64,000 bases of DNA. Origin: Granulicella sp. S156. GTDB lineage: Bacteria; Acidobacteriota; Terriglobia; Terriglobales; Acidobacteriaceae. Of the stretch, positions 35,238 to 44,185 are shown in pieces (position 1 is the first letter of the stretch; the number at the start of each line of letters is the position of its first letter). The DNA is taken from assembly GCF_009766105.1 (NCBI RefSeq), contig NZ_LMUH01000025.1:132648-196647 (forward strand), read 5' to 3'. A program made the position numbers and the translations under genes. Under the pieces are notes generated by a model that saw nothing but the letters and a program-made list of their open reading frames with translations, searched no databases and had not been told where the DNA came from.

Positions 35238-35615
35238 ATGCCAACTGTCATAAGCATGTCGACCGAACAGCTACGCCGCCGCCAAGCCGCTATCGATGCG
35301 GAATTGCGCGCCGCCGAGCCGGTACGGATGGCGGAGCTTGATCTGATCCGCGCACAACTCGATAGCACAACGACTACAGTCGGCCGATTCTCTGCTATTC
35401 GAGAGGTTCGTGAGGCAACGGAAATTCTACTGTGGGAATATCCTCATGGACTCAGCAAGAACGAAATTGCTACCAAACTCTTGGCTGGCGGCTTCTATAA
35501 CGCCAAACAAATGCGACCGTATCTCATCCAGAATTCGCTTAATTACCACATCAAACAAAAGCGATTTATCGAGAGAGACGGGATCGTTCTATTACCGGTA
35601 AAACTTAATCCATAA
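35238..35615 (+). CDS. Small protein with predicted winged-helix C-terminus
   Basis: A 125-residue protein. The N-terminus is helical and charged (EQLRRRQAAIDAELRAAEPV); residues about 60-120 look like a winged helix of the HARE-HTH sort (ATEILLWEYPHGLSKNEIAT, then YHIKQKRFIERDGIVLL). It starts 12 bp after the previous stop, on the same strand. Possible DNA-binding member of the cassette. ATG at 35256 is an alternative start. Confidence 0.65.
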   Translation: MPTVISMSTEQLRRRQAAIDAELRAAEPVRMAELDLIRAQLDSTTTTVGRFSAIREVREATEILLWEYPHGLSKNEIATKLLAGGFYNAKQMRPYLIQNSLNYHIKQKRFIERDGIVLLPVKLNP

Positions 35616-35729
35616 TATCGCCCAACATCCCCACATCCAGCAGCGTCCCAAAAGGGCGGAGTGCCGCAGGTTGAGGGCATCCCCATCGGCAGGTTCGGCA
35701 CTCCAATGCAATTGCAGGGGAGAGACACG

Positions 35730-36023
35730 ATGCAGAACTATCAGCCAAATCAAGAGATCGTTCAGGAGCTATATCGCACACTGATTCTTCTAGGTGCGGA
35801 ATCGGATGTACTCGGCGTTGTTGGATCCTGGGGAAACTCTTTGCCGGAAGAGGACGTGCTTGCGAGCCTGAAGGCTTGGAATCTTGCTACTCAAAACAAA
35901 TTGAGCCAGCGCACGGCACATTATGAAGCTAGCTTCTGTCGCGCAGCCTACGACCCAGATGGAGAGTTGGATATTCCTCGCGTAACATCTACACCAACTC
36001 GCGCTCCTCGTTCGGTATCTTGA
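35730..36023 (+). CDS. Small hypothetical protein
   Basis: A 97-residue soluble protein (EIVQELYRTLILLGAESDVL, GVVGSWGNSLPEEDVLASLK). GGGAGA lies 7 nt before the ATG at 35730. No family recognised. Its last 35 bp overlap the 3' end of the convergent MFS gene, an arrangement that makes antisense interference possible. Confidence 0.65.
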   Translation: MQNYQPNQEIVQELYRTLILLGAESDVLGVVGSWGNSLPEEDVLASLKAWNLATQNKLSQRTAHYEASFCRAAYDPDGELDIPRVTSTPTRAPRSVS

Positions 36024-37248
36024 CGATCACCTCGGCATGAGTTCGGCTATACCCCGTCGCATGCCGCAGCCCCGCGGCTGCAACCATTCCAACCGCCAGC
36101 AGGCAGACGCCGTCCCAGCTCCAACGCGACCACGCCAGCCCCGCCAGCGCTGACCCCGCCGCGCCACCGGTAAAGTACATCGTCATGTAGATCGTGTTCA
36201 GCCGGCTCCGAGCCTCTGAACCCAAGCCGAAGATCCGCGTCTGGTTGGCTACCTGCATCATCTGCGCCCCCAGGTCGAGCGCAATCACGCCGACCACCAG
36301 CGTCACCATATGCAGCGCCGTCGAAATATGCCAGCGCTCAGTCCACCAGAGCCAAATATAGGAGAAGGTCAGGACAGCGCCCGCAACCCCCACGACAAAA
36401 CGCGGCCCGTGCTTGTCGGATAGCTTGCCCGCAACGGGAGCAATAAGAGCACCGGCTGCGCCAACCACGCCGAACGTTCCCGCTACGCCAGGCCCCATCC
36501 CGTAGTGGGCGTGCAACAAAAACGCCAGCGTCGTCCAGAAGCAGCTAAACGATCCGAAGGCCAAAGCCCCCAGCACGCCTGCCTCCCGCAGCAACGGCTC
36601 TTTGCGGAAGAGTGTCCACAACGACCGCATCGTGGCCTTGTAACTCAAGGACTGGCGCGGCTCCAGCCGCGGCATCACCCGAAAGATGATGGGAACGAAC
36701 GCCAGGTTCATCACCGCTGCCAGGACGTATACCGTCCGCCAGCCATTCAGCTTCGCCACCCATCCGGCAAAACTCCGGGCGAGCAGAATCCCTAACAGCA
36801 GCCCCGTCATGACCGTTCCGATAGCGTGCCCTCGCCGCTCCTCCGGCACCAGGTCGGGAGCGATCGGGAGCGCCACATGGGTTACCGAAGCCAGCAACCC
36901 GATGAGAATGCTGGCGACGATCATGCCCGTCAGCCCCTGCGCAAACGCCGCCAACAACAGCGCCAGCGAGACGCCCGCATACATCCGCATCATCAGCTTC
37001 CGGCGTTCCAACACATCGCCAAGCGGCACAAAACAGAGGATGCCGCAGGCATAGCCGACCTGCGTCGCGACCGCGACCAGGCTCATCGCCCGCGCGCCCT
37101 GCCCCAGACTCTTCCCCATCACCAGCAGCAGAGGCTGCGCATAGTAGATGGAGCCCACACCAACGGCGCAGGCAATGCCTAGAAACGGCAGCGCCCAGCG
37201 CCCCTTCATCTCGGATTGATTCTGCGTCTCCATGGAATGACCCGACAT
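35989..37248 (-). CDS. MFS transporter (drug/metabolite exporter type)
   Basis: A 419-residue major facilitator with about 12 membrane segments. The A-motif GDVLERRKLMMR lies between helices 2 and 3, and PDLVPEERRGHAIG and GKLSDKHGPRFVVG match the conserved loops of exporters of the YtbD/AraJ type. The ATG at 37248 is preferred to a TTG at 37266; an ATG at 37233 is possible. It is divergent from mnmA. Substrate unknown. Confidence 0.88.
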   Translation of the reverse strand: MSGHSMETQNQSEMKGRWALPFLGIACAVGVGSIYYAQPLLLVMGKSLGQGARAMSLVAVATQVGYACGILCFVPLGDVLERRKLMMRMYAGVSLALLLAAFAQGLTGMIVASILIGLLASVTHVALPIAPDLVPEERRGHAIGTVMTGLLLGILLARSFAGWVAKLNGWRTVYVLAAVMNLAFVPIIFRVMPRLEPRQSLSYKATMRSLWTLFRKEPLLREAGVLGALAFGSFSCFWTTLAFLLHAHYGMGPGVAGTFGVVGAAGALIAPVAGKLSDKHGPRFVVGVAGAVLTFSYIWLWWTERWHISTALHMVTLVVGVIALDLGAQMMQVANQTRIFGLGSEARSRLNTIYMTMYFTGGAAGSALAGLAWSRWSWDGVCLLAVGMVAAAGLRHATGYSRTHAEVIVKIPNEERELV

Positions 37249-37459
37249 CGTGTCTACCTGGTCCAATCGTTCAAAAAAACATTATTCTGCTCGTCGTACT
37301 TCCATCTTAACGCTGACAGGAGACGAAAGCGGTCACACAGCCGCTAATGATCCCTTAAAAAGTTCTACGCGTCTTTCGTCCGAGGGAAAGCCAAGCCGCA
37401 AGCTCCTTCCAAGGCTACAGCAAAGTTCAAATCGCTCTATCATGGAAGAGGAACGAAGT

Positions 37460-38572
37460 ATGTCACACAACAACACCATTGCCGTAGCTATGTCCGGCGG
37501 CGTCGACTCCTCGGCGGTCGCGGCGCTGCTGCATGCCGAAGGACGAAACCTCATCGGGCTTACGCTGCAGCTTTGGAACCAGCGGCGTCTAGCCGGACGC
37601 GAGGGCATGCCCGAAACCGTGCAGGGCCGCTGTTGCTCCATTGACGACGTCTACGACGCCCGGCGTGTCGCCGAGCAGATCGGTATTCCCTACTATCTCG
37701 TCAACGCGCAGGAGCGCTTTGAGAACGAGGTGGTCCGCCCCTTCGTTGACGAGTACCTGGCCGGCCGCACGCCCATCCCCTGCACACTCTGCAACAATCA
37801 CTTGAAGTTCGATCAACTGTTGCTGACCGCACGCCAGATCGGTGCCGACCGCATCGCCACCGGCCACTACGCACGCAACCACTACGACGAGGCTCGCGGA
37901 CGCTGGGTTCTCTCCCGGCCCGCCGACAAATCCAAAGACCAGACCTACTTCCTGTTTGGGCTGACCCAGGAACAGCTCTCGCGCACACTCTTTCCGCTCG
38001 GCGAGATGCAGAAGCCGGCCGTGCGTTCGATGGCTGCCGATCATGGCCTGGAGCTGGCCCAGAAGCCCGACTCCCAGGAGATCTGTTTCATCCCCGGCGG
38101 CAGCTACTCCCAGTTTCTGAAGGCCTATCTCGACGAGCAGGGCCGCGAACTTCCGGACAGCTCTGGCGAGTTGGTCTCCGCCAGCGGCGAGATTCTGGGA
38201 CACCACGAGGGTATCCACGGCTTCACCGTCGGACAGCGCAAGGGCCTGGGGATAAGTTCACCGCAGCCGCTTTACGTACTGAGCATTCATCCCGACTCCC
38301 ATGCGGTACAGGTCGGCCCGGATGACCAGTTGCTCTCGCAAACGCTCGTCGCTGACCGCCTGAACTGGGTTTCGATCCCCGAGCCGAACGAAGAGATTCG
38401 CGTCACGATCAAGATTCGCCATCGCCACGAGCCCGCCCCGGCAACCCTGCGTGTTACGGCCCCTGATCGCATTGAGGCGACCTTCGACGAGCCCCAGCGC
38501 GCCATCACTCCAGGACAGTCGGCAGTGTTCTATCAGGGCGATGAAGTAGCGGGCGGCGGCTGGATTATGTGA
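37460..38572 (+). CDS. mnmA: tRNA-specific 2-thiouridylase MnmA
   Basis: A 370-residue MnmA, which makes 2-thiouridine at the wobble position of Lys, Glu and Gln tRNAs with sulfur from a cysteine desulfurase relay. The PP-loop SGGVDSS is at 12-18. The paired cysteines of the family are C111 (CTLCNNHLKFD) and C209 (DSQEICFIPGG); GHYARN and DQTYFLFGL are also conserved. The ATG at 37460 has GAGG 8 nt upstream; the frame is open far upstream, but that part is not conserved. Confidence 0.96.
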   Translation: MSHNNTIAVAMSGGVDSSAVAALLHAEGRNLIGLTLQLWNQRRLAGREGMPETVQGRCCSIDDVYDARRVAEQIGIPYYLVNAQERFENEVVRPFVDEYLAGRTPIPCTLCNNHLKFDQLLLTARQIGADRIATGHYARNHYDEARGRWVLSRPADKSKDQTYFLFGLTQEQLSRTLFPLGEMQKPAVRSMAADHGLELAQKPDSQEICFIPGGSYSQFLKAYLDEQGRELPDSSGELVSASGEILGHHEGIHGFTVGQRKGLGISSPQPLYVLSIHPDSHAVQVGPDDQLLSQTLVADRLNWVSIPEPNEEIRVTIKIRHRHEPAPATLRVTAPDRIEATFDEPQRAITPGQSAVFYQGDEVAGGGWIM

Positions 38573-38630
38573 CCTGCCGTACGGTCTCCTTCGAGCCTTT
38601 TCACTAATCGTAAAAAGGCTTAGAAAATAA

Positions 38631-38667
38631 AAGCAAAAAGCCTCTGCGGAGCAGAGGCTTTTTGCTT
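38631..38667. terminator. Bidirectional terminator between mnmA and the coiled-coil protein gene
   Basis: A 17-bp perfect stem (AAGCAAAAAGCCTCTGC / GCAGAGGCTTTTTGCTT) with a GGA loop carries an A-run on one side and a T-run on the other, so it works in both directions. A weaker hairpin (AGCCTTTT / AAAAGGCT) precedes it at about 38593-38620. Confidence 0.92.
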
Positions 38668-38681
38668 CACATGCATATCCT

Positions 38682-39245
38682 TTACTTACTGCTTCTCCCA
38701 AACGGAGAACGCTTCACAAACGTCTCCAATCCCACCTTGAGCCCGGCAATAATCCCTGCAATCTGTTTCACGGGAACGCGGATTCCCTCCTGCACAACAT
38801 GCGAGACCTGTTCGGTCGTATGCAGCGCATCCGATACGATGCCATCCACGCGAGCCACCTGGGTGCGCGTCCTATTGTTGGCGTCCACCACCGTGCGATT
38901 GAGCTGGGTGAGCGTCTCGCCGACCTCATCGCACTTGGCGCGCACGGTATAGGACATCTGCTCGACGTTGTTGCTGATACTGCGGAGCTTCGGAGAAATA
39001 TCTTCCAAAAGCTCGGTAGTCTTTGTCAGGAACGGGCCAGTCCGCTCTTCAGTGCGTTCCGCGATGCCTTCAAGCTTCAACAATAATTTCGACGCAAAAG
39101 TTGCCGCCATCGCAAAAAACAGAGCCTGCGCAACCAGAGCCCCCGCGATGATTCCAGCAAAGATCATCAACCAACGTAAGTCACGACCGCTCAATCCATT
39201 GGTCGATTGCCATAAAAACATCATCAAGCCGCGAGTAGCTGGCAT
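38682..39245 (-). CDS. Membrane-anchored coiled-coil protein (DUF948-like)
   Basis: A 187-residue protein with one membrane segment (about 26-50, LMIFAGIIAGALVAQALFFA) and a long heptad-rich region (about 60-150: ELLEDISPKLRSISNNVEQM, DEVGETLTQLNRTVVDANNR) resembling DUF948 or chemoreceptor-signalling helices without their conserved tip. The ATG at 39245 has AGGAG 7 nt upstream. The gene for a YtxH protein lies 191 bp upstream on the same strand; both look like envelope stress or structure proteins. Confidence 0.8.
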   Translation of the reverse strand: MPATRGLMMFLWQSTNGLSGRDLRWLMIFAGIIAGALVAQALFFAMAATFASKLLLKLEGIAERTEERTGPFLTKTTELLEDISPKLRSISNNVEQMSYTVRAKCDEVGETLTQLNRTVVDANNRTRTQVARVDGIVSDALHTTEQVSHVVQEGIRVPVKQIAGIIAGLKVGLETFVKRSPFGRSSK

Positions 39246-39260
39246 AAAGCATCTCCTCTT

Positions 39261-39302
39261 GTCCGGCGCATATTGCCCGGCACATATCGTCCGGCACATA
39301 GC
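39261..39302. repeat. Three 14-bp tandem repeats in a gene leader
   Basis: GTCCGGCGCATATT, GCCCGGCACATATC and GTCCGGCACATAGC lie head to tail just upstream of the ribosome-binding site of the coiled-coil protein gene. They could be phase-variable or a regulator array. Confidence 0.7.
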
Positions 39303-39393
39303 CGGGATCGTCCCCATTACGCATGGCCCACTGTATTGTCTCCCAGCCTAAGGCCGCAAGCCCTGCAAAGGAAACCAAAACTGCAAAGCAAAG

Positions 39394-39414
39394 GGGGCCG
39401 GCACTGCCGGCCCC
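39394..39414 (-). terminator. Terminator after the YtxH gene
   Basis: GGGGCCGGC / GCCGGCCCC with a 3-nt loop; on the minus strand it is followed by CTTTGCTTTGCAGTTTT. It lies 22 bp past the YtxH stop codon. Confidence 0.7.
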
Positions 39415-39436
39415 GCTTGCAGCAGAAAACCTCGAA

Positions 39437-39838
39437 CTAAGAGTTTTCCACCGGATCGCTGGAAGTCGCGGTCTTGATGTACGCGTCTTTGCCCGCCTCG
39501 ACAGCCGCGGAAGCCGCATCGACATGGGTTTGCACCAGATCCTTGCCCTTATCTACGTACTGGCTCCACTGTGTGCGGCCCTTGTCGTAGTAATCCTTGC
39601 TTTTATCGACGTACTGGCCGGCAACCTGCTTACCCTGCCGCACGTACTCCCCGGCCTGTTCCAGGCCTTGGTTATAGAGCTCATTGGCGCGGTCACGCGC
39701 CTCGAGAGAACGGGCAACCAGCTCCTCACGCGTCTCCTTGCCTGCCTTCGGGGCGTAGAGTACGCCTACCAGCGCACCGAGTCCAAGCCCCGCGAGGAAC
39801 CATCCAAACCCACCAATACTGCTTTCGTTGTCCGCCAT
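39437..39838 (-). CDS. YtxH domain protein
   Basis: A 133-residue YtxH (gas-vesicle-like) protein. The N-terminal FGWFLAGLGLGALVGVLYAP-KAGKETREEL is the family signature (about 11-40), with one membrane segment. The rest is a repetitive amphipathic helix (YVRQGKQVAGQYVDKSKDYY) resembling late-embryogenesis or apolipoprotein-like repeats. AAGGAG lies 7 nt before the ATG. YtxH proteins are often linked to general stress; regulation is not visible here. Confidence 0.88.
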   Translation of the reverse strand: MADNESSIGGFGWFLAGLGLGALVGVLYAPKAGKETREELVARSLEARDRANELYNQGLEQAGEYVRQGKQVAGQYVDKSKDYYDKGRTQWSQYVDKGKDLVQTHVDAASAAVEAGKDAYIKTATSSDPVENS

Positions 39839-40086
39839 TGCGATCTCCTTCGTCTAAAACTTGCTGCGATGCTGAACGGCTGCACGACCGATCGTATGGA
39901 AAGTGTCGCACCTATTCAAGGTGGATGCCTACCAAAGATGGCGGGTTGCGTCCAAGCAGGACGACTCATCCGGTGTATGGAACAGAATTTTCACAACTGT
40001 TTTGTTCACAACTGCTTCCGGGTGCATCTATATGAGGGTAATGTAATCAACAAAAGGGATTCAGCACCATCCACGGAGACCGCACA

Positions 40087-41106
40087 ATGACGACCCGCAC
40101 AACCGGCATCCTTCAAAACGCCGCCGCTTCAGCCACTCTTTTTTGCGCCTTTGTTCTGCTTCCGCTAAGCGGTTGCAAAAAACCGATCGATGACGCCACT
40201 CTGACCACAAACGTCCAAGCCGCTCTGGCGGCAGACGCAGCGATCAAGCAGCAACCCGTCCAGGTAGCCGTGCAGAACGGCATCGTCACACTCTCCGGCA
40301 ACGTCAGCGACGATACCGCAAGCTCCGTCGCCGCCCAGGATGCCGCCAAAGTAGAGGGCGTCAAGGAAGTTGCGAACAACCTCGAAGTCGCCGGCGTTCA
40401 GGTAGCTCCCACCGTCGTGACTCCCGCCGCGCCGACAACGCCACGCCAGACCACACCCGCGGAACGCCAGGCAATCGCGACGAAACAGCCGCTGCCTCCT
40501 CCGGTCCCCAATACCCCTCCCCCGCCGGCTCCGACCTACCACGATGTCTCGGTGCCTGCTGGAACGGCCATTCCTATCCGCATCACTCAGACCCTGGACA
40601 GCGCGACCACGCAGACTGGAACGCCCTTCAATGGCGTTGTAACACGTGAGGTCGTCGTCGATGGCTTCGTCGTCATTCCCGCAGGCTCTGCCGTCAGCGG
40701 AAGCGTCGTAGAGGCCAAGGACGCCACTCACTTCAAGGGCAGCTCTCTGCTCTCCATCCAGCTCACCGCACTACGGCGCCACGGCAACCTGATTCCTATT
40801 TCGACAGACGCGTACACCGTCGCTGGCAAGGGCCGCGGTGGCAACACCGCTGCCAAAATCGGCGGCGGCGCAGCGATCGGCGCCGTACTCGGCGGTATCT
40901 TCGGCGGCGGAAAGGGCGCTGCCATCGGTGCTGCGGCCGGCGGAGGCGGGGGCGCAATCGTCCAGGGCGCCACGAAGGGCCAGCAGGTACAGATTCCATC
41001 CGAAAGCGTCATTCGCTTCCGTCTGGAGAACTCATTCACCGTGCATACCTCGGAGGCTCCCTCCAACTATGAGCCGACCACCGATCCAACGCTTCAGAGC
41101 CGTTAG
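40087..41106 (+). CDS. BON-domain lipoprotein with glycine-zipper segment
   Basis: A 339-residue lipoprotein. The lipobox LSGC puts the acylated cysteine at residue 30. A BON domain (about 36-105: LTTNVQAALAADAAIKQQPV, NGIVTLSGNVSD, VEGVKEVANNLEV) is followed by a proline-rich linker (about 110-150), a beta domain (VPAGTAIPIRITQTLDSATT) and a glycine zipper (about 257-292, GGGAAIGAVLGGIFGGGKGA). It likely sits at the inner face of the outer membrane and supports envelope integrity. GGAG precedes the ATG with good spacing. Confidence 0.87.
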   Translation: MTTRTTGILQNAAASATLFCAFVLLPLSGCKKPIDDATLTTNVQAALAADAAIKQQPVQVAVQNGIVTLSGNVSDDTASSVAAQDAAKVEGVKEVANNLEVAGVQVAPTVVTPAAPTTPRQTTPAERQAIATKQPLPPPVPNTPPPPAPTYHDVSVPAGTAIPIRITQTLDSATTQTGTPFNGVVTREVVVDGFVVIPAGSAVSGSVVEAKDATHFKGSSLLSIQLTALRRHGNLIPISTDAYTVAGKGRGGNTAAKIGGGAAIGAVLGGIFGGGKGAAIGAAAGGGGGAIVQGATKGQQVQIPSESVIRFRLENSFTVHTSEAPSNYEPTTDPTLQSR

Positions 41107-41135
41107 ATCATCTCATAGCGTTAAGACAGCCTTAC

Positions 41136-41170
41136 CCGGAAGGGCGTGGATGCAACCCACGCCCTTCCGG
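41136..41170 (+). terminator. Hairpin after the BON lipoprotein gene
   Basis: A 14-bp perfect stem (CCGGAAGGGCGTGG / CCACGCCCTTCCGG) with a 7-nt loop, 29 nt past the stop. No T-run follows, so it is a probable but atypical terminator. Confidence 0.65.
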
Positions 41171-41318
41171 CCTACTACCTCATCACCGAGTTCGTTCTTC
41201 GCATCTTAAAAGCAGCACTCCAGCCCTCATGTAAACTGGCGACAATGGAGTTCTGCAAGTCTCCCCACCGTAGCAGTGCGGAGTGTTCCGCCTAAGACCA
41301 CCCGGAAGGGGTATACCT

Positions 41319-43208
41319 TTGAGCGTCTCAGAAACCAGACCATCGGGCTTTTTAACCTTCACGCTGCACGCCCATCTTCCCTATGTCGTAAATCATGGGA
41401 CTTGGCCGCACGGCATGGAGTGGCTGCATGAAGCTGCTGCAGAAACCTACCTTCCACTGCTTCGTGTTCTCGGCAACCTCGAGCGTGATGGGATTGCGCT
41501 GAACTGCAATCTGAATCTCTCGCCCATTTTGCTCGAACAGCTGGCACACCCGGTATTCAAAGCCGAGTTCCCCAAGTATGTGGAACGCAAGATCATTGCC
41601 GCGCGCGAAGATGAGGCCTTCTTCACGACCTCCGGCGAGCATCACTACGCCGAAACAGCACGCTTCTGGCACAAGTTCTTCACCGACGCGCTGGACGACT
41701 TCAACGCTCTCGACGGGGACATCATCAAGGGCTTCCGTTACTTCAACGACAAGGGCCTGATCGAGATCATCACCTGCGGCGCAACGCATGGCTACATGCC
41801 GCTGCTGGGTACCGACGAAAGCGTTCGTGCGCAGATCCGCACGGCGGTCAACGCGCACATCCGCCACATCGGCAAGCATCCCAAGGGCATTTGGGCGCCG
41901 GAATGCGGTTACCGTCCCGCTGGCTTCTGGAACTATCCCGTCGGAAACGCCGATGGCTCCCCCACGCAGCCTGGTTTCGATCGCATCGGCGTAGAGCAGG
42001 CTCTCTCGGAAAGCGACATCGAGTTCTTCTTCGTCGATACCCACCTGGTCGAGGAGTCGGCACGCATTCCTTCGCCCTACGAGCTTCTTCGCGGCACTGT
42101 AGCCACCCGTGCCGAAGAGCCGATGACGTTCAACGATAACCGGCGGCTCTACCAGCCGTATTTCGTCGACGGCCCTTACGACAAGCGCTATGCCACGACC
42201 ATCTTCCCGCGCGACCCGCGCACCGGCGTTCAGGTCTGGTCGGGCGACTCGGGCTATCCGGGCGATGGCAACTATCTCGACTTCCACAAGAAGCGCTGGC
42301 CCGGAGGGCATCGCTACTGGCGCGTGACCGGACCTCGTGTGGACATGGGTGATAAGGAGCCTTATTACCCGCAGCGAGCAGCCGAACAGGTCAAGGGCCA
42401 CGCCTCGCACTTTGTGCATCTGGTGTGGCAGGCGCTGCAGGGCGGCTTCAACGACTCCATTCCACCGGTGCTCTGCTCTCCGTTTGACGCCGAGCTCTTC
42501 GGTCACTGGTGGTTCGAGGGGCCGTTGTGGCTTGAAGCCGTCGCACGTGTGCTGCACGAGCATGAGATGGGTCTCGCACTCGCCTCCTGCACACAATATC
42601 TCGAGCAGTATCCGCGAGCCGGCTTTATCGCCATGCACGAAGGCTCCTGGGGTGCCGAAGGCACCAATCACGTCTGGATGAACCCGGACACCTCATGGAC
42701 CTACACCCACATCTACCCCGCCGAGATCTACACTCGCGATGTCTGCACCAGCGGCAAGTGGAAAGACGGCGGTCTCGGTGAGCGGATTGTGAAGCAGCTC
42801 TGCCGTGAATTGTTGCTGTTGGAGTCCTCCGACTGGCAGTTCCTCATCACCACCGGAGCGGCACGCGACTATGCCGAGCTTCGCTTTGAAACCCACAACA
42901 ACCAGTTCAACGAGGTGAAGGCCATCTGGCAGCACTTCGAGTCTAACGGTTCGATCACCCCCGAACAGGAAGAGCGGCTCGCGGCCATTGAGCTGCGCGA
43001 CAGCATCTTCGTGGACATCGATCCGAGCTTCTGGATCGCTGGCGCTCGACAGGTACGCGAAGGTGGCCGCAACCCCGAGGACGACGTTCCCCAAATTGTC
43101 GCAGCATCCGGAGAGACCAATGGGGTCGTAAAAAGCGATCTAGGGAAACATCCGCCAGTGCATGATGTCTCCGCGACTAAGACCCTTAAATTCCGCGCCA
43201 ACGCTTGA
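41319..43208 (+). CDS. GH57 family 1,4-alpha-glucan branching enzyme-like protein
   Basis: A 629-residue GH57 enzyme with a C-terminal DUF1957-like helical domain, expected to form alpha-1,6 branches in glycogen-like glucans. HAHLPYV near residue 17 is the first family block; GIWAPECGYRP holds the nucleophile (about E195) and CSPFDAELFGHWWFEGP the acid/base (about D390). The start is assigned to a TTG at 41319 with GGAAGGGG 7 nt upstream; a GTG at 41283 is in frame but lacks a ribosome-binding site. No other glycogen gene is near, so the enzyme acts from a stand-alone locus. Confidence 0.88.
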   Translation: MSVSETRPSGFLTFTLHAHLPYVVNHGTWPHGMEWLHEAAAETYLPLLRVLGNLERDGIALNCNLNLSPILLEQLAHPVFKAEFPKYVERKIIAAREDEAFFTTSGEHHYAETARFWHKFFTDALDDFNALDGDIIKGFRYFNDKGLIEIITCGATHGYMPLLGTDESVRAQIRTAVNAHIRHIGKHPKGIWAPECGYRPAGFWNYPVGNADGSPTQPGFDRIGVEQALSESDIEFFFVDTHLVEESARIPSPYELLRGTVATRAEEPMTFNDNRRLYQPYFVDGPYDKRYATTIFPRDPRTGVQVWSGDSGYPGDGNYLDFHKKRWPGGHRYWRVTGPRVDMGDKEPYYPQRAAEQVKGHASHFVHLVWQALQGGFNDSIPPVLCSPFDAELFGHWWFEGPLWLEAVARVLHEHEMGLALASCTQYLEQYPRAGFIAMHEGSWGAEGTNHVWMNPDTSWTYTHIYPAEIYTRDVCTSGKWKDGGLGERIVKQLCRELLLLESSDWQFLITTGAARDYAELRFETHNNQFNEVKAIWQHFESNGSITPEQEERLAAIELRDSIFVDIDPSFWIAGARQVREGGRNPEDDVPQIVAASGETNGVVKSDLGKHPPVHDVSATKTLKFRANA

Positions 43209-43241
43209 GTACGTCGTCTCCAACACGTAGAAACAACCACG

Positions 43242-43270
43242 AAAGGGCATCGCACCGCGCGATGCCCTTT
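43242..43270 (+). terminator. Terminator after the GH57 gene
   Basis: AAAGGGCATCGC / GCGATGCCCTTT with a 5-nt loop, followed by T and a pyrimidine-rich stretch. Its right arm contains the ATG used here as start of the next gene. Confidence 0.8.
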
Positions 43271-44185
43271 TCTGCGCCCGCACACGGGCTCACCCTGCTT
43301 GCTCCACAACCTCACCAGACACCCCGGCGCACACCACTCGCCCTATGGCACCTGCTGTCGCTCGACGCGCCAACAGTAGCCGCGCTATGGACCTGGTTTA
43401 TTGCCCGCTGCAGCGGCCTGCATCTGCCCTGGACACCCGTTGCCGCGATGTTCGTCGCGGTATGGATGCTCTATGCCGCCGACCGCCTGCTCGACGCCAG
43501 AGCGGAAGCCTCCGCTGCCGAACTCGAAGAGCGGCATCGCTTCCATCACCGGCACAAACGGGCCTTCCTCTCCGGCATCGTCATCGCCTCGATCGTTCTC
43601 GCCGCGTTGCTGCATCGCCTGGACGGCGCCGCGCTGCACCTCCAGGCCTTGCTGGCTTCCCTGCTCTTCGCCTATTTTTTCCTCATCCACATCTTCCCAG
43701 CGACGCCTCTTGCAGCCGAAACAGGAGCGCATCGCCTGCCTAAAGAGCTGGCCGTCGGCATCTTCTTTCCCGCAGCCGTCTTCGTCCCTACGGTGGCGCG
43801 CCAGCCACATCTGCGCGCCCTTCTCGCTCCGGACGCTCTGCTCTTCGCCGCGGTCTGCACGCTGAACTGCCTCTTCCTCTACGCCTGGGAGCATCCCGGC
43901 GAGCGCTCCTCTGCCCATTGGACGACGCGCTTCGCCACACGCCATCTCGCCAGCCTGAGCTGTATCACAGCGATCCTGAGCTTTACGTTGGCTCTTCTCG
44001 AACACCGTCATTCGTCTGCGCCAACCTGGCTGCTGGCTCTCGCCTGCGGTTGCAGTGCGTCCCTGCTTCTACTGCTTCACACGCAGCGACGGCATCTGGC
44101 CGCGATCCATCTGCGCGCCGCCGCCGATCTTGCCTTGCTGACGCCCGCACTCCTCGTCCCATTGGCGCGAGTCTTTGCACGATGA
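43262..44185 (+). CDS. Polytopic membrane protein, possibly UbiA-like
   Basis: A 307-residue protein with about eight membrane segments. MLYAADRLLDARAEA near residue 71 resembles the aspartate-rich first motif of UbiA prenyltransferases, and a histidine-rich loop (ERHRFHHRHKRAF) follows, but a second DxxxD motif is not clear. The ATG lies in the terminator of the GH57 gene and has no ribosome-binding site, so the start may be further in. The next gene, a methyltransferase, overlaps its stop (ATGA), which suggests a two-step modification of a lipid or quinone-like molecule (inference). Confidence 0.65.
   Translation: MPFSAPAHGLTLLAPQPHQTPRRTPLALWHLLSLDAPTVAALWTWFIARCSGLHLPWTPVAAMFVAVWMLYAADRLLDARAEASAAELEERHRFHHRHKRAFLSGIVIASIVLAALLHRLDGAALHLQALLASLLFAYFFLIHIFPATPLAAETGAHRLPKELAVGIFFPAAVFVPTVARQPHLRALLAPDALLFAAVCTLNCLFLYAWEHPGERSSAHWTTRFATRHLASLSCITAILSFTLALLEHRHSSAPTWLLALACGCSASLLLLLHTQRRHLAAIHLRAAADLALLTPALLVPLARVFAR

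Noticed and set aside
39181..39525. 114-codon minus-strand frame between the YtxH and coiled-coil genes
   Set aside because: It overlaps both neighbours' coding or leader regions and the tandem repeats; the good ribosome-binding site belongs to the ATG at 39245.
41352..42671. 439-codon open frame opposite the GH57 gene
   Set aside because: Shadow of the GH57 gene, whose catalytic motifs are intact on the plus strand.
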